Positions 1 to 11,479 of a DNA stretch of 64,000 nucleotides are shown here, piece by piece. This stretch comes from Rhizophagus irregularis (taxonomy: Eukaryota > Glomeromycota > Glomeromycetes > Glomerales > Glomeraceae), in assembly GCF_026210795.1 (NCBI RefSeq), contig NC_089452.1, forward strand, positions 3,553,501 to 3,617,500, read 5' to 3'. The position numbers and the translations under genes are program-made. Within the stretch, counting starts at the first letter, position 1. Each line of letters begins with the position of its first letter. Under the pieces are notes generated by a model. The model was not told the origin of the DNA. It saw nothing but the letters and a program-made list of their open reading frames with translations, and made no database searches.

Positions 1-105
1 TTTTAGTTAATTAACCAATAGAATTTAAGCAAATCCTAAGGTAAGGCTTTATATGAAAGTGAAATTTCTACTGGTAATATATCTTAGTAGTAGGCAGGGT
101 CCTGT

Positions 106-222
106 GTGAAGCTTGCAAATAAGCTTTTTTCTGTATGCGATATTAACTCTAAAATATGGATATCTGATTTAGAAAATTACATTGACAATGTCTTGGAAAA
201 CAATTTAAAAATGCTACATTAG
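106..222 (+). pseudogene. coding-like fragment, unrecognised
   Basis: A 39-codon open stretch with protein-like composition (VKLANKLFSVCDINSK, then a segment containing WISDLENYIDNVLENN) ends at a TAG at 220-222. It has no start codon and no clear neighbour exon, so it is probably a leftover exon piece. I do not recognise a domain. The DNA from 223 to about 540 downstream holds nothing I can assign. Confidence 0.25.
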
Positions 223-538
223 TTGATGTTCTGGATGACCTTTTCTGATTGTACTGTAAAAAAGTTCTCCTTGATTTATAAGTAAATGTAGAGACTTGTT
301 GGTTAATTAAGAAAAAAAAATACTGACAACAAAACTTTAGCTACAATTTAGTTGATATTAACCTTACAATGAACAAAAAAATAGGTAAACATAAATATAT
401 AACTTACCAAATTTTGTCAAATTATAAATATTATGAGAGAATATTCTTTAACCTCAATTTCAACTGAATCAAATCTTATATCTGCTCTACAAGAATTACA
501 AAATCTGTGACAAATTCAGGAATTATCAAGGTAAATTC

Positions 539-894
539 TTTTTTTTTTTTTTTTTTAAATGTTGAATCATGTACCATTTTATTAGAATATATTTGGACTA
601 CATAATAATCACAAATATTCTATGAATGATACTTCCAGCTTCAGGCCAGTCCGATCAACCATTAGATATTATATTACCAATAAAATTAAAATTAAGAATA
701 AAAGTAACTAAAAAGCATAGCAAAATAATATACTATAATCTAAAAGTATAAATAAAAATAAAACATTAAAAGAAAAACAAAAACAAATTAAAAATAAAAA
801 TAAAATTAACAATAATTAATAAATTATATGTCTAAAATTATAAATAAAAATAAATATAAATAAGAAAAGAATAAAAATATTATTTTTGTATCTA
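539..894 (-). other. probable LINE 3' tail region with poly(A) run
   Basis: The plus strand has 18 consecutive T at 539-556, which on the minus strand is a poly(A) run, followed upstream by about 340 bp of A/T-rich non-coding sequence that leads directly into the minus-strand LINE coding region. This fits the 3' untranslated region and tail of that LINE. No target duplication was identified, so the boundary is an inference. Confidence 0.4.
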
Positions 895-2995
895 TTAATC
901 CAATAATTTTTTGCTCATGTATAATGTAATCTTATCAACTTTCTTTTTTATTGAAATCCAATCCTCACATATGTATTTCCTTACAAAGGTATCCATAGAT
1001 TTCTTTACCAAAGAGACTGATTTTTGTAATCGATCTACTTTTCCCATTTGTAAATCTTTAACTTTATTTGTAAGTTGATTTGAATTGTCCTTTACTTTGA
1101 ATTCTGAAAGTTGATTTGAATTGTCCTTTGCTTTGGATTCTGAAGTAATTTTATCTGTTCGAAAAATACCTTCTCTTTTTTCCCATAAAATAACTTGTTC
1201 ACATCTTGGTTTCCATATTAATTCTTTAAATGCTAGAATGAATCGAATTAAAATGTTGGCCATAAGTGTCTGTGCCTCAGCAAGAGATATCTTGAAGTCT
1301 TTTTGTAATCTTATTGATAGACAAGTTTCAACTTTTACTTCTAATGCCAAATGTTAGAACTTTTGAAATTTTTCTGACTTTGCTGTAATTCCTAATATAT
1401 TTTGTAATACTTTTCTAATAAAATCTTCACCTTGGCATCTAATTTGTTTTTGTTTCAAACATATAATTATAGATTCTTTTGTTGTAATTTCCAATATTTT
1501 TTGCCAAGCTATCTCATATGCCTGACATTCAAATAAATGATTCCAATTTTCTTTCTTATTACATTTCATAATACATTTCATTTCCTTATAGAGCTTTGGT
1601 TTTCTTATTACTAAAATTGATCCTAATGGAAGGATTTTATGAAATAATTTTGCTATAAAAGTCCATAAATAGTTGATTCTCATACTATTGCAGTGAAACC
1701 CCTTGCAATAATGGAAAATAAGCCAAGTAATTTTCCAGTCTATCTGATTAACATCTCCATAACATAATTCCTGATTATTTTTTAACAATAACCATTCAGT
1801 AGCTTTTTACCTGTAGCTAATATTTTCAAAATAAATCTTCTAATATTAACTTCAATAGGTTTATCTATAAAAACAGGAAAATAAGATAATATATTATTAA
1901 TAAAATCTACATTATTCCTGAATAAATTGTTTCCACATCGTTCCTTCTTTGCTAATTTATCAGCTATATCATTGCCTATTATGCCACTATGACCCTTTAT
2001 TTTAACTAACTTTAAATTTATAGATGCTTCTCTGATCAGTATAATTATTTTAATAATGATTAGATTATTGGTCTTTTTAAACCATGTTCTAGTTGTTGAA
2101 TTAAAAGCTAAATTAATTGAATCAATAGCACCTAAGCTATCTGTATAAATAGTTACATTAGAATTTTCTGGTGTCAACAATGCCAAGAAAATAGCTACTA
2201 TTTCTGCCCTGGTTGATGATGGCCATAAAGATAAATATGAATATACTGAAAATTCTCCTAATTCATTACTTGTATAGAATGCTGCATCTAAATCCACAGT
2301 AGTATTATCTGCTCTATGTAAAAGGTTATTATTATCTATAGTCTGATTAGCTAGTGATCCATCTGTATAATATTCAATGTTTTTCAATGACTTTAATTGA
2401 TGTCTTATATTTGTAAGTTCTTGTTTAAGTGTATCTTGTTCGATCCATCGATTGATCCATAAACCTAAATTATCTCCATTCAAATTAATTATAGGTGTTT
2501 TTTCCAATTGTTGTATATCACTATTTGCTGAAATATTTTTAATTCTATTTAACGATTCCACTATATAATACCAGTCGATATGTGTAATTGCACCTGTTGA
2601 TAAATGAATAAAAATTGGTAATACTAATGCATTATGTTGGGTTATTGTAATCATCTTGGGACATTCCTGTTTCTGAATAATTGCTTTTTGAGAATTATCT
2701 GAACATATTTCAATATTACAAACTTCTATAATTAAACATTCAATTTTTTCCTCATTTTTCTTTATCTGTGTTCTTTTCTTAACAAATCCTACTGAGATTT
2801 CATTGTTTTTATCTTTTATTATAACATATGGGTGTTTTCGCTTATCTTCTGATACTGGTTATAATATATTATTCAAAAAGTTAAATAGGGAATGTCTAGG
2901 CATTTCTGGTGCTGATATTCCCTTAATCCATCGGATTAATAATTGAAACCATTTGGCTATGCGTCCTTTTGCTGATAGCCCTGCAATGAAATGAT
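895..2995 (-). pseudogene. LINE-type retrotransposon ORF2 C-terminal part (RNase H), decayed
   Basis: Read on the minus strand, the frame is nearly continuous from about 2995 to 895. A type 1 RNase H domain lies within 2400-1900: YTDGSLANQ holds the first catalytic Asp, then SSTRAEIVAIFLAL gives the Glu, IYTDSLGAIDSI the second Asp, and KIKGHSGIIGNDIADKLAK the His/Asp C-terminal motif. Downstream lies a Cys/His cluster (KCNKKENWNHLFEC, about 1570-1520), as often follows RNase H in non-LTR elements. The reverse transcriptase and endonuclease parts are absent. Lesions are a TAA near 2860, a frameshift near 1790 and a stop at 1354-1356. It once made the RNA-degrading domain of a retrotransposon polyprotein and is now dead. 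Confidence 0.8.
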
Positions 2996-2999
2996 AACA

Positions 3000-3360
3000 C
3001 GCTGTCACCATCGTCTGCCACCCGATAGTAAACAAGAAGAAATCGTCCTATTATCTTTAATCTTAACGAAATAAATATATTCTTGCTTGGTTTAGTGTTA
3101 TTTAGTTCTACTTAACTTTCAAAGTGCGATAGCTCTCGCTATGAAAATTTATCAGTTTATCTTCTTTCAAAATACGATAACTCTCACTACAAAAGTTTAT
3201 ATTTTATTCATTTCATAATTCTTGTTACGACATTAAATTCACCATAAATTTATCCAATTAAAATTAATTAAGCGAACATTAAATAAAGTTTAGGGCGAAC
3301 CTATTACCTTTAAAATGACATTATGCTTTATTAACTATTAATTAAATAAATTTACTTTTT
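3000..3360 (-). repeat. dispersed repeat shared with 50130-50600 (possible LINE 5' leader)
   Basis: This block and 50130-50600 share, in the same order and orientation, CGTCTGCCA, TTCTTGCTTGGTTTAG, GATAGCTCTCGCTA and a stretch around AAAATTAATTAAGC followed by GTTTAGGGC and ACCTATTACC. Here it lies directly upstream (minus sense) of the LINE coding remnant, so it may be that element's 5' region. At 50 kb it stands without an ORF. The interpretation as a leader is inference; the shared sequence is seen directly. Confidence 0.6.
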
Positions 3361-3599
3361 CATCATAAGAGATTGGTATCAAATAATCGAAATAAATACA
3401 CAGGTCAAATAGATGTCATTGTCACAAAATTTGCCTGGAATTTTTCTGGCAAATTGAGAATTATCCCGGTAAATTGGGTAAATTGTGTTACAATTTTGGA
3501 ATAATGGAGGTCTTACAATTTGGCAAATTTTGTTAAAATGGCAGAATTCCTACAGAATTCCTAATTCAAATGTTGAGAAATTTTTCAGTAAATTATCAT

Positions 3600-4210
3600 T
3601 AAATTGTGGGAAATTTTAGGCAAATCTTTAGTAATGATATGCAAACGAAGTGCAAATTGTGGTGAATTTAATTAAATTTTTAGTAATTTTATGCAAACGT
3701 AATATAAATTGTGATGAATTTTAGGCAAATTTTTAGTAATGCTATGCAAACGAAGTGCAAATTGTGTTGAATTTTGTTAAATTTTTAGTAATTTTATGTA
3801 AACGTAATGCAAATTGTGGTGAATTTAGTTAAATTTTTAGTAATGTTATGTAAACGAAGTGCAAATTGTGGTGAATTTAGTTAAATTTTTAGAAATGTTA
3901 TGTAAATTGTTGAAAATTTAGGTGAATTTTTCAGCAATGTTGTGCAAACGTAATGCAAATTGTGGAAAATTGTAGCATTTTTTTGGTAAATGTTAGCTAA
4001 ATTTAATGAAATTTAGGATAATTTCGGACAATTGAGTGAAAATATTTTACCAATTTTGGACAATTGAGTGTAAACAGTATAAATGCAACATTTTTGGAGA
4101 TAATTTAGTGAAATTTTGCAATAATTTTGGACAATTGAGTGAAATTTTGCAATAATTTCGGACAATTGAGTGAAATTTAGTAATAATTTTAAACAATTTA
4201 GTGTAAATGT
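3600..4210. repeat. left subterminal tandem repeats of element 1
   Basis: About six copies of a roughly 52-bp unit around GCAAATTGTGGTGAATTTAG and AAATTTTTAGTAATGTTATG (3610-3960) are followed by four copies of a shorter unit built on GGACAATTGAGTGAAATTTT (4015-4200). They sit just inside the left TIR. Such subterminal repeats often bind transposase. Confidence 0.7.
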
Positions 4211-4329
4211 TATGACAATTTAAAACATTGATTTAATAATTTTACATAATTTATTACAATATTATTTATTAACAAATGCACAATTATTATTTAATGATGA
4301 GAATCTATATTAATCTATATTCATCAGGT

Positions 4330-5912
4330 ATCCAATGATCCATGGGTAATCTGCACCTCTAATTCATTCATGTATCTAATGTCTGATGCCAAAGTAGAAG
4401 CTGGTAAAAACATACAAAAAAGAAAGTAAAAAAGAAACGTTAGTTAACGTTTCTTTTAAAAAAAAAGAATAAAAATTAAGTTTCGCAATATAACATTGCA
4501 AAACTTACCGGTCGTTTCCATCATTCTAACGTCCAGAACCTACAAAAAGTAAAAAAGAAACGTTAGGTAATGTTTCTTTTAAAAAAAAAAGAATAAAAAA
4601 TAAGTTTCACAATGTAACATTGCGAAACTTACCAGTCGTTTCCATCATTCTAACATCTGGAACCTACAAAAAGTAAAAAAGAAACGTTAGGTAATGTTTC
4701 TATTAAAAAAAAAGAATAAAAAATAAGTTTCGCAATGTAACATTGCGAAACTTACCGGTCGTTTCCATCATTCTAACGTCCAGAACCTACAAAAAATAAA
4801 AAAGAAACGTTAGGTAATGTTTCTTTTTAAAAAAAAAGAATAAAAATTAAGTTTCGCAATGTAACATTGTGAAACTTACTGGTCGTTTCCATCATTCTAA
4901 CGTCTGGAACCTATAAATATTAAAAGAAAGAAACATTTAGTATTATTTCTTTAAAAAAAAAATAATTAAAAAATAAGTTTCGCAATACAATATTGCGAAA
5001 CTCACCGGTTCATTTTGATTTCCATTATCCAAACATCTGGAATCTATAAAAAGTAAAAGAAACGTACGTTAGTATCATTTCTTTAAAAAAAAACATAAAT
5101 AAAATTAAGTTTCGCAACAATTGTTGCGAAACTTAACAGTTCGTTTCGAGTTTCAAACGTCCAGAACCTACAAAAAAAAGAAAGAAACGTTAGTTAACGT
5201 TTCTTTTAATAAAAAAAATTAATAAATTAAGTTTCATAACAATTTGTTGCGAAACTCACCGGTTCATTTCATCCAAATGTCTGGAACCTACAAAAAGAAG
5301 GAAAGAAATGTTAGTTAACGTTTCTTTTAATAAAAAAAAAATTTAAAAAAAAGAAAATATTACCTTCCTCCCAAAGTCTGGGTCATAATTTCGTCTGGCG
5401 TTCCTACAAAAAGAAGAAAGGAAACGTTAGAAATGTTTCCTAAAAGAAATTAAAAAAAAGTAAGTTTCGAAACTGTTTCGAACATGAAACTTACCATTTC
5501 ACTTTCTGAAGTTGAAGACCTACACAAAAGAAAAATAGGAAACGTTAGAAACGTTTTCTTACAAAAAAGAATTAAAAAAAAATTTTTTAAAAAAAAGTTT
5601 CAAAGCGAACGCTTCAAAACTTACCATTTTCGTTTTCTCGTTTCCTAAGTCAAAAATACTGAAAGACCTAAAAAAAAAATAAAGGATCGTTAAAAAAACG
5701 ATCCTTATAAAAGTAAAAAAAAAAAATTTATTTTAAAGTTTTGAAGCAAAACGCTTCGAAACTTACCATAATTTCAGTTCATTTTCCAAAGTCAAAACAT
5801 CGAAAATCCTACAAAAAAGAAAGAAAGGAAACGTTAAAAACGTTTCCTTGCAACAAAAATTAAAAAAAAAAATTAAAAAAGTTTTAAAGCGTTTCACTTC
5901 GAAACTTACCAT
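4330..5912 (-). repeat. array 1: tandem intron/micro-exon-like units
   Basis: About twelve units of roughly 120 bp. On the minus strand each unit has a T-rich tract ending TTTTTGTAG or TTTATAG, a short block, then GTAAG or GTGAG. Blocks on the minus strand are 5808-5767 (42 nt), 5667-5625 (43), 5519-5495 (25), 5403-5364 (40), 5287-5260 (28), 5167-5138 (30), 5043-5006 (38), 4910-4880, 4786-4756, 4663-4633 and 4539-4509 (31 each). A non-repetitive final block at about 4404-4330 has an open frame (LASDIRYMNELEVQITHGS) and then TGA. Each intervening segment holds two hairpins: one starting at the 5' splice site (TAAGTTTCGCAATG pairs with CATTGCGAAACTTA) and one around AACGTTAGTTAACGTT. Most blocks are 3n+1 long and would rotate the frame, so one continuous repeat protein is not supported. 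Confidence 0.6.
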
Positions 5913-6192
5913 TGTTTTTCTGAAAGACGGTTCTGGGAAAAGGAAAGAGAATGGGAAAGGAGTGGGGATCAAAAAGAGAAGGAAAAGGGCGAAGGGGAGA
6001 AGGGGAGAAAAAGAGGGAAGGTGAAGGTGAGAGAAAGAGGAAAGGAAAAAAAAAGAGGGAATAAGCTTTTGCTAAAAAAGCTTAATTTTTTTTTTCGTTA
6101 TACCGCAACTGAAGCTGCGATAATTATTAAGTAATATCACGTGACGCATGTGATATATAATTTTATATAAATAGGGCTTTCCCCCGCCCTGG
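5910..6192 (-). promoter_or_regulatory. promoter-like leader of array 1
   Basis: Reading minus: a TATATAAA-type TATA box (about 6162-6174), upstream of it a GC-rich patch (6175-6192). Downstream lies an inverted repeat containing CACGTG (TATCAC...GTGATA, 6136-6156), then a strongly pyrimidine-rich leader (about 6060-5930), and an ATG (5912-5910) in the context AAAACAATG directly abutting a GTAAGT donor. The layout suggests transcription starts here and runs into array 1. No expression evidence is available from sequence alone. Confidence 0.45.
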
Positions 6193-6589
6193 AATTTTTT
6201 TTTTATTTTAATAATTTTAAATAGATGTATATATATGTTTATATATACATATATATATATCTATTAACTAATACTTTACGAAAAGCGAGCCCTTCCTCTG
6301 TAAACAGGTAGAGGCCATAAAGTACCTATAGGGGGAGAGCCATTGCTGCTCCCTCCGCCTGTTTATAGTGACAAAAAGAAGGAGTCTTCAGTAGTAAGGT
6401 TTAGTACTGAATTAAACATTACAACACATCGTGTTGATACATTGTTTATATTAACAATGTGATTTAATGTTAAATAATTCATTTAGAATATAAATATTAT
6501 AAATTTAATAATGTTCGTAATTTACAAATAAATAAAAATAAAAATTAACAATTTTAATGTAATTAAGTGTAATGCTACGTTATTCAATG

Positions 6590-7430
6590 TAATTGTAGTA
6601 TTTTTTTTGTGTTTTTTAGCGCAATTCCGCATTTTTTAGTGCAATTCCACATTTTCTAGCATAATGTTACATTTTCCAGTATAACGCGAAATTTTCTAAA
6701 AAATATAATAATTGTGGTACTTTTTAGTATAATGCTACATTGTCTAGTGTAATTGTGGTATTTTTTAGTACAATGCCGCATAATTTAGTATAGTGCTACA
6801 TTTTTTAGTATAATTTAATGTAATGTGGAATTTTCCAAAAAATGTGATAATTGCGATGCTTTTTAATGTAATTTGGTGAAATGCTACATTTTCCAGTGTA
6901 ATGCCATATTATTGAGCATTTTCAAAAAAAAAATGTAACATTTTAATATTCTGACAAAAGTGAAACATTTGACCAAAAAAACATAAAATTTGCTGAAAAT
7001 ATGCAACATTTGACAGAAAATATAGAATTTTCATAAAAAATACACCATTTGCCAGAAAATTGGAATATTTGACAAAATTTGATTTTAATTGACAATGTTA
7101 CAACAATTTTATGAAATGTTGTTACAATGATGTCACATTGGAGATAAAATGCAGCATTTTCATAAAAATGCACCATTTGCAAGAAAATTGGAACATTTGA
7201 TAGAAAAAAAGCAAAATTTGATTTTAATGACAATGTTATAACAATGTCATAACAATATTACGAAATGTTACATTTGAGGTGTAATGTAGCATTTTCCCAA
7301 AATTTCATAAGATTTGCTAAATCAGACAATGTTGTAACAATGCTATTTCAAAAAATTGTTCAGCATAATGTAGCATTTTCCACAATTTCTCACCATTTTC
7401 CAGGAAAATGGGGAATTTGCATTTTTTGAA
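6590..7430. repeat. right subterminal repeats of element 1
   Basis: Degenerate units of about 25-30 bp built on ATTTTTTAGTGCAATTCC and ACATTTTCCAGTATAATG (6600-6930), then longer units with TTGACAGAAAAT and ACAATGTTATAACAATGTC (6950-7400). They mirror the left subterminal zone in position. The open frame on the minus strand here is only the repeat read through. Confidence 0.65.
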
Positions 7431-7468
7431 TTTTAAACAATGGTGCCCCTTTGACCTGTGTATTTTTT

Positions 7469-8800
7469 ATATATATCACACGTAATAGCATTTTTTTTTA
7501 CCATAATAATATAGTTTTAATAAATAAAATGTTTATTTATTCTTAATAACACGGGTGTGACATAAATAAATCATGGCTGAAATTTGTGTTCAATTTGTGT
7601 TCAATTTGTGTTGATAATTCTGGTAAAAATTTGTTAATTTTGGTCAAATTTCGTTAAATTTGTTAAATTTGTGTTGAATTTGTGTTGATAATTTTTAATT
7701 TATCATGAGGGGATGATATTTAGTAATTGTGCATATACAATTTCTGTACGATGTACATGATTTTTTAAAATGCGGATTTCCGTAATTTTACGATATCGTA
7801 TTTTCTGGCCAATCAAAATTAGACTGATCCTTGCATGTGATTTAATCATTTAATCATGCACGCATTTTTTGTCTTATTTATTTTTGTTTCTTATTTCTTT
7901 ATTCTTTTGTTCAATATTTTTAATTTTTTTGTCTCTTCTTTCTATTATTTCTTTAATTATATACAATATATTTACATATATTTCATAATTTATTGCTTTG
8001 CAGGTATAGAAATATTTGTTTATTAATACTACTAATTATTTTCATTTTTTTTTACCTCTTTATTACTTTATATCATAATACTAACAATAATATCCATGTT
8101 TTCTTTATTCCTTTTTACTTGTACTTTAATACTAACAATACTAACAATACTAACAACATGTTTATTTTTTTTTTTCTCTTTATTTCTTTATTCTTTTGTT
8201 TAATTACTTTGCAAATATAGAAATATTTATTTATTAATACTAATTATTTTAATATTAACGCATTTTTTTTACCTATTTGTTATTTTATGTCATAATACTA
8301 ACAATACTATCTACGTTTCCTTTATTCCTTTTTACTTGTACTTTAATACTAACAATAATATCCATGTTTCTTTTACTCCTTTTACTGTTTCTTTAACTCT
8401 TTTTACCTTAATACTAACAATAATAACAATATTTCTTTTATCTTTATATCTAATACTAACGTTACTATAGCTGTTTCTCTTCTTTTTACGTCTAATAATA
8501 TTGTTACTCTTTACTTTTTTTTTTACTTTTATGTATTCTGTATATATTAATAAATACTTGTAATTTTTTATGGTTTAATAAAATTATATCTAATAAAACA
8601 TACATTATATAAACTTATAGTACAGAAAATAAAGTATTATTTATCGAAATATTTTGAAATATTACAAAATATTAAGTTGTGTAAAATCACAGAATATTAC
8701 GAATCATCAAATTATGGAGCATTACGCATCATAGAATTTTGAAATATTTTAAAAAGTTGCAAAGTATTATGCAGTAAAATTACGGAATATTACAAATCGT
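7469..8800. other. AT-rich stretch with low-complexity repeats
   Basis: No gene is supported. At 8040-8480 a degenerate repeat of AATACTAACAATAATATCCATG recurs, mixed with T-rich tracts. Around 7580-7690 short TTTGTGTTCAATTTG repeats occur. Open frames here are repeat artefacts. Confidence 0.5.
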
Positions 8801-9064
8801 AAAATTACGAAGTCTTGCATATAGTAATATTTCAAAATATTTTAAAAAGTTACAAAATATTACGTTTACGCAAACTTGCAGCAGGTCTGAAAACTTACGA
8901 AATATTATGTAAAATTATAAAATATTGTGAATCACAAAATTACGGAATATTACAAATCGTAAAATTACAAAGCTTTGCATATTGTAATATTTCGAAATAT
9001 TTTAAAAAGTTATAAAATATTACGCTTACGCAAACTTGTGGCAGGTCTGAAAGCTTACGAAATT
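8800..9064. repeat. direct repeat, two copies about 160 bp apart
   Basis: The segment containing GCATATAGTAATATTTC, AAAATATTTTAAAAAGTTA, ACGCAAACTTG and CAGGTCTGAAA at about 8817-8907 recurs at about 8977-9064 with a few substitutions. The ATTACG/AAATATT background is also repetitive from 8640. Function is unknown. Confidence 0.6.
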
Positions 9065-9114
9065 ATGATGTGTAAACTTGCACAACTTTTCGCACTATAT
9101 AATTTCCTGATGAG

Positions 9115-9267
9115 GAACCTATAATCAAATATCGTCCTTTCTTTTTAAATGGATTAAAGTTTGATGTCTTCTTCCAAAATATCAAATTGCATTAGAAGTA
9201 CATCAGTTTCATAGTACCAGCTGGTATGAAGATGTCAAAAAACTCAAGAACTAACATTATTACGTAG
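9115..9267 (+). pseudogene. coding-like fragment, unrecognised
   Basis: A 51-codon stretch reads as plausible protein (EPIIKYRPFFLNGLKFDVFF, then after one in-frame TAG a segment with ISFIVPAGMKMSKNS) and ends at TAG 9265-9267. The composition differs from the AT-noise around it. I do not recognise the family. The following 9268-10070 holds only weak open frames that I cannot support. Confidence 0.25.
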
Positions 9268-10070
9268 GTATCCAATATGTACCCAATAGTATCGATTTTG
9301 ACCTGTGCAAATATATTCCTATCTTATAATGATGAAAATAAGAAGAAACCATTATATATCATAATCATAAAGATCTTTTTAGATTTATTCTTAATATTTC
9401 TGAAAGTAATTGTTTATATAATTGAATCTGGCTTTAATACATTAATAAAAGTAAAGGATCTAGCATTATCTAACATAACAAAAAAAGAAATAGTTTTTTA
9501 GTTTTAATGCTTTTTGTAATAATTTAATTAATCTTTTTAAATTGATCTATAGTATTTCAATAAGATCCTGAAAAATATATAAATTTGTAAGATTTCAAGT
9601 TGCTTAGTATTTGCCAAAAAAATTGTGTAAATCTTTTAATTTTCTAGTATTATTATAGTTCTGGTTCTAAAGAAATGCTTAGTAGAGCTTATAATAAAAT
9701 TTTTTTGGCTAGATCTACCTATTTATATAATTTTCAGGGTTCTATTTTAATCTTTAAAAATTTTGGCCAAATTAAAATCTCAGAGAAAATATTTAAACTG
9801 ATAAGAAATATATTCTTTCTTAAAGATAAATATGTATTAATAATAATTAGAGGAGTTACACATATCACATAATATTTAGTTTAATATAAACTTACTTCCC
9901 TCCCCCTTTTATTAGATTTAATAACCAATTAAATTATAATATTTATAAATCATATAATTTTATTAAGTGTAACATAAGATTTTGGTTATTCCCTTCCTCC
10001 CCTTTAATAATTATGTAATATGTGTAAGCTCCCTTAAATAGCTAAAGTTATGTTATTGTTATGATAATTT

Positions 10071-10480
10071 ATGCATGCCAAATTAACTGGGTTACCAAGT
10101 ATTTTGACAGATAAGATTCGTTCCAAATTATACAAAAGATATAAAAAAGAAACTGGATGTAAGCTATGGCAATTATCAAAAGCTGTGACAAGTATATCAG
10201 AAAAGCTTCAAGCCTCTGCCTATCACTTTCAAAGCCAAACCCGATCCAGAATTAATTATCAGATCCATGTTAGAGCATTTCACATACTTGAAATTCTGAA
10301 ATAGTTTCAGAGAGATTGATAATTATAATTTTGCATCACCTCAGCCGCCATGAAGCTCACCATGCCCTATCTGCAATGGAAAGCATGGGAATTATGGATT
10401 ACATGGCGAATGGTATAAAAATGAAACAGAATATTGTCTTACTTGCTTCACTTCAAGCAATAAATTCAAATTCACAATCA
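10071..10480 (+). pseudogene. zinc-finger-like protein fragment, frameshifted
   Basis: From 10071 a frame reads through YKRYKKETGCKLWQLSKAV. The continuation moves to another frame near 10220 (KAKPDPELIIRSMLEHFTYL), passes two TGA codons, and then encodes SSPCPICNGKHGNYGLHGEW and NETEYCLTC. The spacing CPIC...YCLTC is typical of a zinc-binding site. One frameshift plus two stops show a pseudogene. Both TGAs could derive from CGA by C-to-T change. I recall similar proteins in mycorrhizal fungi but cannot name a function. Confidence 0.4.
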
Positions 10481-10633
10481 TAGCATAGAAACTCTGTCAT
10501 GTGAAATCGATCACCTGAAAAAATGTGCAGTATCCAGAACGCCAAAATAATAGGACTGTGCAATGTAAGGCTGAATTCTTAATGAAATTTTGGTCACACA
10601 AGAATTTTTTTGACTATATTAATATAATATATC

Positions 10634-10810
10634 ATGCCAAATTTCTTACCAAACAATCAGAATAGTACAGCTAATAAGGAGCTGAAAGGCGCTTTGCTAA
10701 GGCAAAACTACTTGGTTTGTGAGGAATGTGATCATCACTCACATCTATATTGCAAAAGGTGTAAGAAGGTTATGGAAGGAATTTATAAGCAATGTGAATG
10801 TTTCAAGTAA
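10634..10810 (+). CDS. small Cys/His-rich protein (58 aa)
   Basis: An ATG at 10634 opens a clean 58-residue frame ending with TAA at 10808-10810. The C-terminal half carries CEECDHHSHLYCKRCKK followed by a second pair (QCEC), which is a typical zinc-binding arrangement. The N-terminal half is polar (LPNNQNSTANKELKG). It may be a small gene or the first exon of a lost one; a GT donor is not evident at the end. It lies 130 bp left of TIR element 2. Confidence 0.35.
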   Translation: MPNFLPNNQNSTANKELKGALLRQNYLVCEECDHHSHLYCKRCKKVMEGIYKQCECFK

Positions 10811-11479
10811 TTTGATCAATAAAGCAATGGTGCAAATTTACCAGACATTTTATAATTTTTTCGCATGGAATGAGTGATGGGATTGTGTGAAACAAAGTGT
10901 GTACTATTATCTTTTCAATCAAGTTTATTGTAGCTTGATAACATCGGGAAATTTTTTGGGGTGCAGATCTGCGCAGATCTGCAGGTGACATTTTTGCGCA
11001 GATCTGTGACCCTGTCGGCAGTCTTTGAAAAAAAAAAATCCTCAAAAACTGCGCAGAATTTCAAGAAAATAAAGTTCTGCAAAAATCTTCAAAATTAAAT
11101 CTGCGAAGAATTTCAAGAACTAAGTTCTGCAAGAAATTCAAGAACAAAATTCTGTGAAAAAATTCAAGAACGAAGTTCTGCTGCAATAATTCACAAAAAA
11201 ATAAATTATTTACTAATCATCACAGTCATTATATATTGTATTTTTTATTATGTATTTTTATTTACTAATAAATTTGTCAAATAAAATTGCAAAATTGAAT
11301 ATAGCTAAATAAATTTATAAAGTTAAAGAATTTCAAATATAACTAACTGAAATTAATAAAATACAATATAAAAATTGAGAAAAAAAACCCAATATATGCC
11401 AACTTATTAAAATATAATCATCTTTCAAATGTATTTTAATGACGTTGACAGCGCATATATCTAAAGTATTCATCCAAAA

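Larger units (their letters stand above)
3399..7460. mobile_element. TIR element 1 (about 4.06 kb) carrying a micro-exon-like array
   Basis: The ends are CACAGGTCAAA (3399-3409) and its perfect complement TTTGACCTGTG (7450-7460), each bordered by TA on the outside; further inside both ends share CATTGT. Internally there are subterminal repeats on both sides (about 3600-4210 and 6590-7430), a unit array at 4330-5912, and a promoter-like segment near 6000-6190. No transposase is encoded, so it is a non-autonomous DNA element. TA flanks fit a TA-targeting superfamily, but I cannot assign it. Confidence 0.7.

Noticed and set aside
6943-7233. 96-codon minus-strand frame
   Set aside because: It is the subterminal repeat of element 1 read through, with Phe/Lys low complexity.
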